NCBI GenBank assembly: GCA_936432065.2
Contig: OW386287.2
Span: 77,131,804 to 77,195,803 of the forward strand
Reading direction: 5' to 3'
Length of the DNA: 64,000 nucleotides
From: Rutpela maculata
Taxonomy: Eukaryota; Arthropoda; Insecta; Coleoptera; Cerambycidae
A program made the translations under genes and the position numbers. The notes below the pieces were generated by a model. That model saw nothing but the letters and a program-made list of their open reading frames with translations, made no database searches and had not been told where the DNA came from. Below, one piece after another: positions 35,495 through 46,379 of the stretch. The stretch's first letter is position 1. The number at the start of each line of letters is the position of its first letter.

Positions 35495-35850
35495 TGTAAC
35501 GGGATTTTTGTCGAAGTCCCGTTACAGTTCCATTTATCATATTTATCTCATTAATAGTATGCATTTTTGTCTATAAAATAGTGCGACTTCAAACGATTAG
35601 TGAAGTTTATTGGAACATCAGCGCCCGAAATCGTGACTTGATACATTCTCCAGTCTAAACCCCGCTTAAGCGTTTCCGCTAAATATCTGTGTAGACGATA
35701 CCTAATCGATTTAAATTAAGTAAGACAACACACTTGAGACTGGATTGCTCTGGCAGCGGGAACACAGAGATCGAGGTGGGGAGAAATATTAAAAAACCGG
35801 GTCTCGTAACTGACTACCTTCTTCTGGTGCTTTCTAGGCAGGTACGAAAA
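35495..35850 (+). promoter_or_regulatory. LTR-like or promoter-like segment
   Basis: Begins with a hairpin TGTAACGGGA ... TCCCGTTACA (35495-35526), has a TATA box CTATAAAATA at 35571-35580, then a GC-richer leader and a possible donor CAG|GTACG at about 35844. TGTAAC...GTTACA termini and a TATA box would suit an LTR, and a leader plus donor would suit a gene start. I see no second LTR, gag or pol nearby, so this stays open. Confidence 0.3.
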
Positions 35851-36137
35851 CTCTTGCAATTGTAATTATAATTTAAGATATTAATCTATTGATTAGTTAA
35901 TTAGTTTAATGGCATAATAGTCTATATAATTTTGGGTAATTATTCGTGGAAATATTTCGTTATTGTTGCTTGATTAAATACAATTTACCGTGTTCAATTA
36001 TTAGTTTGCACGTGTATTCAATATTCACTGGTGCAGTTTTTTGCGTGTTGACGCGGAATATTAGACGGATAGGCTATTTCGTTTAATATATCGTTTGTCT
36101 AGAACAATATCTGCTGAGTTTTTTTTAATTTAATTTA

Positions 36138-36344
36138 TTTGCAGCCAAAGAAACCAACAGCTGAGTCCTTTTTTCAGGTTCCAGACGAGTTCACCCACCA
36201 AGCACCTCCAGAAGTAAAGTCTGGATTCCAGTCGGTCGTGGGAAGACCGACCGGAATCCAAACTTTACTGTTGGAGGTGCCTGGTGGGTGAACTCGTCTG
36301 GAACCTGAAAAAAGGACTCAGTTGTTGGTTTCTTTGGTTGCAAA
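36138..36344. repeat. Large near-perfect palindrome, 100 bp arms, 7 bp loop
   Basis: 36138-36237 and 36245-36344 are inverse copies without any indel and about 7 mismatches (93% identity by eye), around a 7 nt loop GTGGGAA. The left arm follows a T-rich tract ending TTTGCAG at 36143 and is open for 45 codons across the palindrome (PKKPTAESFFQVPDEFTHQA then PPEVKSGF...), so it could be an inverted duplication of a coding exon. In the right arm the equivalent AG is mutated to AA. Confidence 0.9.
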
Positions 36345-37884
36345 TACACGAGGTGAGTGGTTTTCATTTTCTTTTCTTAAACTGTTTATTAGTGAAAATT
36401 AATTTGTGAACTGAATACCACTCAGCTCGTGTGAAGGGCAGTGTCCTTTTTAAATATTGAGTAAAGTTTGGAGCTCTTGGGTTTTCTTAAAATACCTAAT
36501 TTAGTAATTTTCCTTTTGCTGGTGCATTTAAGTTTGTGTTTCACAACATATCATTTGTACGGGTTTTATTATAGAAATAGTACTCTTAGTGCCATTAACT
36601 AAATTTGTTTTTTTTTGCTTGGGTTTTTTCGTCGTTGCTTTCTCGGAAGCCATTTTATAATAATTTTTTTTTGAAGCCGTCTGAGTCACAGACGTAAAAA
36701 TTTCTTTAGTCATTAAATTACGAGTTTCGTATAGTTATAAAATATTTCATTCACTCTCATTTGCAATTTGAACCTGTAGGGTTTATTAATTTTGTGTCAT
36801 TAAATATTAAATACCTTCCTTTTCATTTTTTTTTATTCGTAATCCATTGATTACATATAAAACTGTAATTTTCTTTTACCTAGTTTAAAATTTCTTAAAT
36901 TTCATAAGTATTAAATAAAAACACATTAAATATTTTGCAGAGAATTTCATATCAAAGTTTTGGTCATAAAAATCATTTTTCATACCTAGCTATATTGAAC
37001 TTTAACCTTTTACGATTTCTCATTAGGTTAAATTAGTATTTTTTTTGATTCATGTTAAAAGTTGCCTCACAACGTAAAATTTCCATTTCATTTCCCGGAC
37101 TGGCTTTAACTATTTATTTTCCCATTTTTATATAAATACCTGGACCAAGACAAGAGGAGTGACCCAGTACACATCTGCTTTTATCTATTACATAAAAAAG
37201 AATTTGGTGGTCTTTGGAAGCAGCATCGTTGCGAGTGGACAGAGCCATACTCCAAGCTAAAAGGAGACTGATTGTGGGATCCCAGCTCAACATACGTCCC
37301 TCATAATCCGAAACGTCCTCGGTAGCTTTCAGCCCCATAGTCCTGCTGCAGCCAAGTTACGTAGGATTTTTTGAAAATTGTACCCTCACAATTTTTTGGT
37401 CAGAAGCAACATATGTAAAAAACCAGTCAAATTTGTACATTTTTTTCTCATTTTTTTGCTTAAATTTTTGTTACTATTTCAAGTTTCAAATTTAGTTTCC
37501 TTGAGTTTCAATTATCAATATTATCCATTTTTTTTATTGTCGAAATTTTGTCCCTAAGTAAGTTTTAATCATTTTTGTAAAGAAATTGTAAATGTATTTT
37601 AAAAAACTCTATTTTGTAAAATACTTTTAAACTTTTAATATTCTGTGTTATTATTCCTGCTCTCCTGGTACTCAAGAACAGATTACCTTAATTTTATTTG
37701 TATCTTTCATATTAAATTATCTATTGCAAAGGAAATACGCTGGCCTCCTAAAAGGCCCAGTACAACTAAACAAAAAAAAAAAAACTTAACCCACTGACCC
37801 ACATTGAGCTAGTAGGAGCTAGGTGAACACACCTCTTGCTTGGGGAATTTGCTTTAAAGCAACAAAGTGTGGCTGCACAAATTG
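36345..37884. other. AT-rich DNA, unassigned
   Basis: Contains a GC-richer stretch at 37130-37340 with a 74-codon minus-strand frame that I do not recognise. No repeat ends identified. Confidence 0.25.
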
Positions 37885-37975
37885 GCGCCCAACATGATAT
37901 ACATTGTGGTCCAAAACTGTCTCCCGAAATTTCTGTCAAAAATAAAGGTACTCTTTTATATAAAATTATTGCTGG
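37885..37975 (+). repeat. Dispersed transposon-end-like repeat, copy A
   Basis: ATACATTGTGGTCCAAAAC...CCCGAAATTT...AATAAAGGTACTCTTTTATA is matched in inverse orientation by 40873-40965. Sequences of the form ATACAnGGTGGnnCAAAA typically start arthropod DNA elements. No complete element could be bounded. Confidence 0.5.
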
Positions 37976-38037
37976 AAATGAATAATAAGGGATAATAAAT
38001 GATAATAAAATAATGATAATAAATAACATATATAACT

Positions 38038-39237
38038 GAAAATATAACTTTCATGAAACTACACGCTAAAAAAAATTTGTTTAGAGCAAACAAAAATTTT
38101 GTTGCATATATACAAAGCAATTTTTTGGTTGATGTTAATAAATTTTTGTTGCCTCAAACAATTTTGTTTGGAGCAACAAAAATGTATTAACATCAACCAA
38201 GAAATTGCTTTGTATGTACGCAACAAAATTTTTGTTTCCTCTAAACAAATTTTTTTTAGTGTGTACCCCTGCACACTTCCCATCTTCTCCAGCCATTAGA
38301 CAGCAGTGCTTTCAATGTTTTCAAAAAATGCTGGGATGAATTGTTAACAACATGGTATTTTGGCAACGAAATATGGCAACAAAAGTATTTTGGAAATTCG
38401 CTCGGTAAGGCAGAGTTTAGTCGTCTGTTAGGTAGAGTTTTGGGAAGACATGCCTATTTTGAGCTGACTGGAATATATCCAACAAACTGAAACAAGATTA
38501 AAGAAACGATTTTTAAACCTGAGGATCTAGATAAATATAAGGAAAATCAACATTATCATCACAGCCAACCAGAAATCCTTTAAATGAAAAATCATTACAG
38601 AGGTTCGGTTAGCTTTGAATACTAGGTCTGATGATGAATTAATAAATCAAGAGAATATGTCACAACCCAGCATCAGCTGAGCATCTGAAGAATCAGACCA
38701 AGAACAACCTCAACTACCAACTCTGTAGTTTCCTTGGAGTCACTTTTATTGAAAAAAGACAAAGTAGTAACAGTAAGAAACGATCAAGAGTAAACACGAT
38801 ACATGTAGAAGTAATAACAAGAGAATAATATCTCGAAAATTTGAAGAATGAAAGTGAAATGAAGAAAAAAAAAAGAAAGTTCAGGTTGTGGTTAATCAGG
38901 AAATATTTGATTCAGACAGTACATCAAATGGAAAATTTTCTACCCATGACAGCAACTCTTCAATGGGCCCTTAAGTGGAGGAAGAAGACACTTCGGAAGA
39001 AGAATTCTCCACAATCATTGCAGTGGGACAGATTTTGGGAGGAGAGTCCTTTGAAAATAATGAAGAAACTGTGGAAGTTAAATTTTTGCGAAGAAAAGGG
39101 GATGTGTTTGTTTGGCGAACACAGAAGATATTACAGGGATTATAAAAGATGACATGATTCGAGTACTACCCGCCCCAAAAGAAATAAGAAGAGATCGATA
39201 CGTTTTTGACATTTCTTTTGATGCCAGTGTTTGGTAA
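38038..39237 (+). pseudogene. Tigger/pogo-type transposase C-terminal half, broken by a MITE
   Basis: ENITFMK (38038-38058) continues, across the MITE at 38062-38263, into LPLHTSHLLQPLD and AFNVFKKCWDELL. This is the DDE_1 signature around the block preceding the last catalytic Asp region of pogo/Tigger/jerky transposases. It goes on to FSRLLGRVLGRHAYFELTGI then YPTN and an in-frame TGA at about 38489, where relatives have GFRATGIFPFNP. A linker with stops follows. The tail (VEVKFLRRKGDVFVW ... IIKDDMIRVLPAPKEIRRDR then YVFDISFDASVW) ends at TAA 39235-39237. Frames shift at least twice in 38860-39120. N-terminal HTH domains are absent. Confidence 0.65.
38062..38263. mobile_element. Palindromic MITE inserted at TA in the Tigger transposase
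   Basis: A 202 bp near-perfect palindrome: left end CACGCTAAAAAAAATTTGTT, right end inward CACACTAAAAAAAATTTGTT, arms of ~90 bp, about 18 bp centre. TA flanks both ends (38060-38061, 38264-38265). Removing the element and one TA makes the transposase frame continuous (codon CTA), showing the insertion postdates the transposase gene. Confidence 0.85.
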
Positions 39238-39436
39238 AAGCTTCATTTTCATTTGTTTTGTATTTATTAATATTTATTAATTAAGAATTAAACTTTTATT
39301 TTGACATAAATTCTTTAGCAAAATGTTTATTTACATTTATTTTATTTTCATACTAATGTTTCATACTTTTCAGAATTAATATTTTACTTTTATGCAAATT
39401 ATTATTAAATTAAGAATGTTAAGTATGTTTTTCTTT

Positions 39437-40473
39437 ATACAGTGTGTGATATTTAATACTGCAACACCCTATTATTTTGGAATGCGTTGGCCGACTTTAA
39501 TTTTCATATTTTCAAGGCCTACTAAGCTGTGTTGAAATTTCGAGATCGACTATTAGGCAATTTTTTTATCAGCAAATTGGACAGCATATTCGATTCAGAG
39601 TTGTCTCAAATACCTCTATACAAAATTTTAGCTCGATATCTCATATAGGATGTTTGTTATTCAATAGCCAAATTTAAAATTTCTCACTTTTCGACTGGCC
39701 CTGTATAAAAGTCTGTTAGATTTCCTAAAAAGTTAAAGTAGTCATTCAACTTAAGGAACATCACACTAAATGAGGAAGAAAAAAGAAAAGTTATTCATTA
39801 AATAAATAGTGCTTCTATACATTATTCGGTTGCTGTACGTAGGTGCCTTAATGATATTTTTCAACCAAATGGATTCGACGGAATAGCTTTTCTTTTTTCT
39901 TCCGTATTTAATGACATCAACAACAAAGACTAAATAAGGAAGAAAAAAGAAAAGCTATTCTATCTAATCGATTTGTTTGAAACATTTTCATTAAGGCACC
40001 TACGTACAGCTACTGAATAACGTAGAGAAGCACTATTTATTTAAAAAATAACTTTTCTTTTTTTTCTTCCTCATTTAGTACTCGATGTTCCTTAAGTCGA
40101 ATGACTACTTTACCTTTTTAGTAAACCTAACTGACATTTATACAGGGCCAGTTGAAAAGTGAGAAATTTTAAATTTGGTTATTAAATAACAAACACCCTA
40201 TATGAGCTGAAATTTTGTACAGAGATATTTGAGACAACTGCAAATCGAATACGTTATCCAATTTGCAGATAAAAAATTGCCTAATCGTCGATCTCGAAAC
40301 TTCAACCCATTTAGAGGAGCTTAGTAGGCCTTGAAAATAAGAAAATTACAAGATTTTCAAAACAGTCAAATAAAGCTCATCGAGCACTATATCTCAAAAA
40401 AAAAAAATTTAAAATTGGTCAACGCGTTCAAAAATAACGGCGTGTTGCAGTATTAAATAGCACACAATCTATA
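39437..40473. mobile_element. Almost fully palindromic fold-back element, 1.04 kb
   Basis: The arms meet with a centre of about 15 bp near 39921. Outer ends ACAGTGTGTGATATTTAATA and, inward, AGATTGTGTGCTATTTAATA. Shared inner text includes GGCACCTACGTACAGC, GGAAGAAAAAAGAAAAG and GTCTCAAATA. Arms of ~510 bp with modest divergence. No coding capacity. A transcript across it would fold into a long hairpin. Confidence 0.88.
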
Positions 40474-41851
40474 ATATATTTTTGCACTCCCAAACATCAC
40501 ATTTACACGGTAACAATGTATCACACTTAATATCTACTGGCTATAGCTACGTAAGTACACTTTTAAAGTACTGTCACAATTATAACTGACTTGTGTCACA
40601 CTTACACGAGTTGTCGGGTAAATGTGACACCAGTTAAGTTAAAAAAATTCCCTCCATTATGCTAACATTCAATATATTCAATTTAGCATAAAGGATCACT
40701 ACATGTAACCTTATTCTACAATCTGTAAGATGTAAAAACTAAAGTGGTTTTCATGGTTTAGGCGAATGCACTGTACTCCTTTAGCAGAAGAGGGGGTTTG
40801 ACTGATAGTATGTAAAACGGTGTCTAGACAGGTTATATCTAAACTTACAATATGAATATAATAATCCAGTTTCGGAAATAATTTTATATAAAGAGTACCT
40901 TTATTTATAGATGTATTATCAGCCACAAAAATATAGGGACATGATTTTGATCCACCATGTATATTTCAAAAATAAGTAACTTCAATTATGAAATTTACTT
41001 TTCATTATATATCTTATAACCTTAGGACGACTCTATTTTAAAATTAAATTTTATTGAATAACAACATATTGATTTAATAATTGCTTTTATGGAAAATTGT
41101 AAAGAAATTGTTGAATTAAGTAGACCGCATTGCTATTATCAATATGTGAGTTAGTCATTTTATTGTATCATGTTCATGGTTAACCTTGAAATACTCTTTT
41201 CATATTTTAATCAGTAGATAATTAATATTGTTAGAAACAATAGATCCTTTTTGTGGAAAACAAATCTAAATATAGCAACGGTATTTGGTCATTTCGCTTT
41301 TCCTGTTATGTTATCATATTATATGAATGTGTAAACTATTATATTTTTCCTTACCCAGTTGCAAACAGTAAAATGATTAGTTAATATTGACACAGACCAA
41401 ATACGATTCATTTTAATGTCCATATGAACACAAAACATAAGTAAATTGCTAGCATGTAAATTTTATATCGATATTCTAAAAACTAGCGTTAATTTACTGG
41501 GAATGCAAAACTCTTTAGTGCTACCTACGTACCTAGTTTAAGTTGGCATATACATTCAGATATTTGCATGTGTTTATGTTTCTTGTTGTACTATAAATAC
41601 ACATCATAATGAAAGAACCAATTGTGTGACATAACCGATTCTCTCTATGCACGTTAAAGTTCAAGTTTATGGAAGAAATTGTTTTTTTTTTCAGAGTTTT
41701 AAGTTCATAAAACATATGAGATAAAATAAAATATAAGAATGGATTATGGATCATACTGAATAATTTTCTTAAAGCTATAACGAATTCTTGAATTAGTTAC
41801 AGAAGTAATTTTATTTAAATATATGTATACAATTATTATTTTTTTTTATTA
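40474..41851. other. AT-rich DNA with an inverted dispersed repeat
   Basis: Holds the minus-oriented partner (40873-40965) of the repeat at 37885-37975. Otherwise no recognised feature. Confidence 0.35.
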
Positions 41852-42061
41852 GTATGTTACATGCACTTTGTGTCAAATGTATAGTGTTAGCGAAAGTTGT
41901 TAAAAAATTTAATGGCAGAATCTACGACTGCAGAAAAGAAAAGGTCAGTATAAAGATCTGTTCGGAAATGCTCTTTCAAGACGCAGGTATAAAAGATAAT
42001 AAAATAAAAATATATATTTTTTTAATATTCCAGAAACCGATAGAAATGTCCAACATTTTGC
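41852..42061 (+). CDS. Candidate two-exon coding fragment, unknown
   Basis: After a strong T-tract ending TTATTAG (41851), a frame from MLHALCVKCIVLAKVV to EMLFQDA ends at GCAG|GTATAA (41989). A second piece starts after TTTAATATTCCAG (42032) with ETDRNVQHF and stops at 42067 where LINE tail sequence begins. Splice-like signals and Cys content are suggestive, but the family is unrecognised and the stop codon lies in the LINE junction, so the true 3' part is missing or this is chance. Confidence 0.22.
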
Positions 42062-42065
42062 CGAA

Positions 42066-43220
42066 AGATAGATAGACAGATATTTTATTGATGTTTGCCA
42101 TTGATATTTACACAAGTCAGTAATCAGACATTAAAACATATTAATGTAAATACAAAGTATTTACCCAAGTCAATTAAAATTGAAAAAAGTCTTCACTTAT
42201 ATTTGAAATCGCAGTATTCTTCATAGAAATAAAAAGCATTATTTATTAAAAAATCTTTGACTTTGTTTTTAAATTGTTTTAGTGGTAATTCCAATAAAAA
42301 ACAGAATTATAGAATTTAACTGCAATAAAATTCGGATTTTTTTGGCTCTTGGTTAGTCTACATGATCTTGGTAGTAAATTGGTTTTATTTCTTGTTCCAT
42401 AATGGTGTAAGTTGCAGTGCTTGTTGTTTCACATGCTAAGTTGAATACACAAGGAAAAGATAATATTTGGTGCTTAATAAAAGAATCATGGGCACTCATC
42501 TGTATAGTTTACATTATTTTCAATTCGTACTGCTTTGTTATTGTTATGTACTCTAATTGGACCAACAAGCTCGATATCCCCAACGTAACAATGTATAAGC
42601 TATAACAGATTGAGAGAGAGCATAATATGCAGTTTTTAATTCAGATGAAGAAACAGATTCACTGAGTGATACGCCCAAAAATGTTTCCCTCTTCATCATT
42701 ATTGGCGGAAAATTAAATTTCCTTCAATGAAAAAATCATTCTTTGAATTCTATTTATATTTAAGTTTAAAATATTACTATGTAACCAAAGTTCAATACTA
42801 ATTTGGGCCTCGTTTTGCATTGATAGCGTTAATACAATTTTGGGAAAAATTTGCTATGAAAGTATTATTAGAAAAAATATAAAATCATATCTACATTTAT
42901 TACAAGATCATTGATGTATATTAAAAAACGTAAAGGTCTTAGAACCGACCTTTGGTAGACTACAATATTTAAAGTTATTTCATCAGAAGATATATTATTA
43001 GAATTAACTTTTTGAGTATTGCTCTGTAAATAATGTTTTAAAATTTAGACTGTTATCCAAATTGTATTTTTAAGTTTTTATATTAATAAATTATGTTGGA
43101 TAGTCAAAAGCTGTGTTAAGATCGCAAGATATTGCACCTAAATACTTTCCTTTCGTAAAACAAACAAGTCTTTTCCACAAAATTCAAAATTCTACTAGTA
43201 CTCTTATTTTTTGTTACTAA
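42066..43220 (-). pseudogene. Degenerate CR1/Jockey-type LINE with (TATC)n 3' tail
   Basis: On the minus strand, frames with many stops recall reverse transcriptase: DLNTAFD (palm, about 43130), VVYQRSVLRPLRFLIYINDL at 42975-42910 (compare GVPQGSVLGPLLFLIYINDL in intact LINEs), and KTAYYALSQSVIAYTLLRWG near 42560. The 3' end is AATAAAATATCTGTCTATCT at 42083-42064. The YADD motif is not discernible. Old, inactive copy. Confidence 0.6.
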
Positions 43221-43248
43221 TACTATTATTTTTTTTCTAAAACCATAC

Positions 43249-43542
43249 CACAGAGGACCTACACCAGAAGCATCACTATCGGCAGAACGTTTGATGTTTC
43301 ATTGGTGCTGCACCTTTCTAAATTCAGCGCTGGGCGCACTGGTACATAAAATTCGAAGCTGATTGGCTATGTTTTTCAAAATATCCAATCATATAATGTT
43401 ATTGCTTACCAGTGTGCTCCACCGGTGAATTTAGAAATTTGCGGAATTATAGGTTGACAATAATACCACCAAGATGGCTGTCTTCAGACATGCGCATACA
43501 AATTCAATATTGGCGGGAAGGCGGAGGTATAGGTCTTCTGTG
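43249..43542. mobile_element. MITE with CACAGA termini and 7 bp target duplication
   Basis: Left end CACAGAGGACCTACACC, right end inward CACAGAAGACCTATACC. Exact direct copies of ACCATAC lie outside both ends (43242-43248 and 43543-43549). Subterminal stretches are GC-richer than surroundings. A 7-8 bp duplication with CAC... ends fits P- or hAT-like superfamilies; I cannot choose. Confidence 0.75.
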
Positions 43543-43749
43543 ACCATACTGCGTTGAAACAAATCAATTATTTTCTTCAAAATGTGCTGCAATTTTTTAA
43601 TTAAGAGGGTATTAAAAAAAACACTTATTTGTTAATAAGAATTGAAAAAATAAAAAGCACACCTTCTCACCTAACTTTTCTACAGACTTTTCCAAAATCG
43701 GTTTTGAGTTAAAGTTAAAACTTTGGCGAATTTTTAGCATTTAGAAAAT

Positions 43750-43885
43750 GGACTATATAGGAAATGTATCTCTTACATTGTTACTGTTATGTGTTATTTA
43801 TTTACCTATTTACTTTACATATTTATAATTTGCATGTGTAAATACTGTAATATATAATGGATCAATAAATATCTATCTATCTAAA
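43750..43885 (+). mobile_element. LINE 3' end fragment with (TATC)n tail
   Basis: ATGGATCAATAAATATCTAT followed by CTATCTA ends at 43885: a polyadenylation-like AATAAA followed by a TATC microsatellite tail, like the minus-strand LINE at 42066 but in the opposite orientation. The length of the fragment upstream is uncertain. Confidence 0.45.
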
Positions 43886-44656
43886 TACAACTTTTTTTGA
43901 TAAATTGAATGGCTTATGCGGGGAATTAATTATAAATAAAATGCATTGGTCTCTTTGCTATATTTTTTAAATTTTCCTTGAGATAAGAGACAGCAAAGTA
44001 GATATAACATAAAAATCACAGAAATCCAAATCGAGTTCAGTGGTATATTTTTTAATTATCTTGAACAGACTATATCTTGGAAATAAATCATTTCCAAACA
44101 CTGTCCAATGGAATTTTTTTCTCATCTTCAGTTGTGGATTCAGTCATTACATAAATAAAAAAAAAAATCATTAAATGATGTATAAATAAATAAATATTTT
44201 ATTTTTAATCACTGGTGGCAGTCAATTGTTATTTACTTTCAGTTTCGTTGATGAAGATGTTAGAAAATTCTAATTCATCACTAATAATTGCCTATTAAAA
44301 AATTATTATAAATACCAAGTACCGTCATTAGGTATACATTTTAAATTCGTTGTTTTTTATCTTTTCACACACAAATTAAATTATCTGTATTAAAATATTA
44401 TCAATCATAATGTTAAAATTAATTATCTATGGCTGTTTTAAGACTGAATTCGTAAATATAAAATTTTAACCTAATTCATTTGAATAGGAAATTAATAGGC
44501 AGGAAGCAATCGAAATATTTCATTCTTTATGCATACTCAAATAATAGACTAGTTCACAAGTTCAAAGCTGTGTTAATGCTTGATAAAGCTCGTAAAAATA
44601 TGAGTGAGTGGATTCGGAATGACGTCTAGAAAAATGTTCAAAAATTTTTTACCCGT
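43886..44656. other. AT-rich spacer
   Basis: No gene or repeat recognised. Confidence 0.25.
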
Positions 44657-45683
44657 ACATAAACAATTGCAAAAGTTATAAACAAATGAAGATTGAAAAA
44701 ATAACGAGTTTCGTTTTTTGCAAATAACTCGAAAACTATTAATATTTGATAAATTTTAAAGAAAGTTTCTTAAAGAGGAAAAAATTTCCAATAAAAAAAG
44801 TCCTGACTCCCGAAACTCTATCTCTATTATTAATAATTTTAATTTAATGTTGAAAACAGGGATCCGCGCTGCGATCACTAAGCCGTTGCGATAATCTGAT
44901 ACTGGCTGTTACAAGTAAAAATATTTTTCTATATTATTAAATATTAATTTAAAAGTTTTAAAAAAATACGGTATTATTTAGACACTTAAAGGAACAATAT
45001 CTCGTTGGAAAAAAATGTTTTAACCGATTTTTCATAAAATGAGCCTACTGTTAATTAAAATTTTTTTTAAAGTTTGCCTTTATATTTCAAGTCGGATAAT
45101 TTTTAAACCAAAGCAACTAAAATTATTTCGCTTCATGCCCAATGAGAACACAATCGTTAAAAAAACGTTTTTTATAACGATAACCATGCGTTGAATAACC
45201 ATTTTAGTGCACCGTCGATATTACGTACAAATGTCCCGCTAAACAACGTTGTTCTTAACGTAATATTTAACGGTTTTTTTTCATCGTAATACCACTATAA
45301 TTTAACGTTGATATTAGCGTTAGTAAAACGATATATTTTCTAGTTGAATAATCATTATAGTGCACCGTCAATTTTACGTACAACTGTCTCGCTAAACAAC
45401 GTTGTTTTTAACGTAACTTTTAACGTTATTTTTTCATCGTAGTAACACTATAATTTAACGTCGATATTAGCCTTATTATTGATGGTTTATAAAAGGAATA
45501 CAAGTTAAATAATCACGTTTTTTTAACGTGTCTTTTAACGTCTTTTTATTATTGTAATATAATTACAATTTAACGTCGATATCAACGTTATTAAACGTTT
45601 AAATAACGTTAAATATTTACTAATTATGTAAGTTAATTAAACGAAATTAAACTGGCTCTAGGAGGTCCTCCCATTTTCAAATA

Positions 45684-46022
45684 TATGATTGGTTACAGAA
45701 CGAGTCGTCATGTAGATGAATGGTCAATTAATAGGTTAGGCACATTAGTTTTATCATAAAACTTGGGTAGGTGCCTAACCTATTGAACAAATAGCACAAA
45801 ACTTTTATGCTACCTCGGCCGAGCCACAAAATAATGATCTTTAATCTGATCCTTATAAAATCCGTCCAAATAAACCGTTGTTCCCTGAAAGAATTTGAAC
45901 ATTGCAATTTATGTTTTTTAATTTCTAATAATTCATAAGACCATAAGCTAAAGCATGACAAATTATTGCCAGTGGTTTGTATGTGTCGCCATCTACAAAT
46001 AACTTCTGCAACAACTACGTGG
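45684..46022 (+). repeat. Dispersed repeat, copy B
   Basis: Direct counterpart of 27045-27316, here nested in the AACGTT-rich element. Shared text: GGTTACAGAA, GTCATGTAGATGAATGG, GAATTTGAACATTG, CCAGTGGTTTGTA. Includes an extra block around 45750-45840. Confidence 0.65.
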
Positions 46023-46379
46023 TAACTAGGCAAATTCTATGCATTAAGATAGATGAATAGAAAAACGTTAAAAAAACGTCAACATCTACCATTTATTTTA
46101 CCTGTAGATTTAGAACGTCAGTGTATTTTAATAAGTGGAAAGCATCAGTTATTTTAACGTTGTATATAATGTAACTTCAATATCTAATAGTTATTAATGA
46201 TACTAGTTTGGTATGAACATTATATAATTTTTAGCATTTAGTATAACGAAACATTTAGTATAACTTAACCAGGAGGCGAAGCCGAGTGACTTTATCACAC
46301 TAGTTTCATTAATTGTATCATTCAAAATTTAATACATTTAACTTTAAACTTTAAAATAACATTTAGCTTTAAGATATGG

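Noticed and set aside
37868..37900. TTGGCGCCCAAC, resembling a retroviral primer-binding site
   Set aside because: No LTR ending in CA just upstream, no gag/pol downstream, and the following bases belong to a dispersed element end seen again at 40873-40965.
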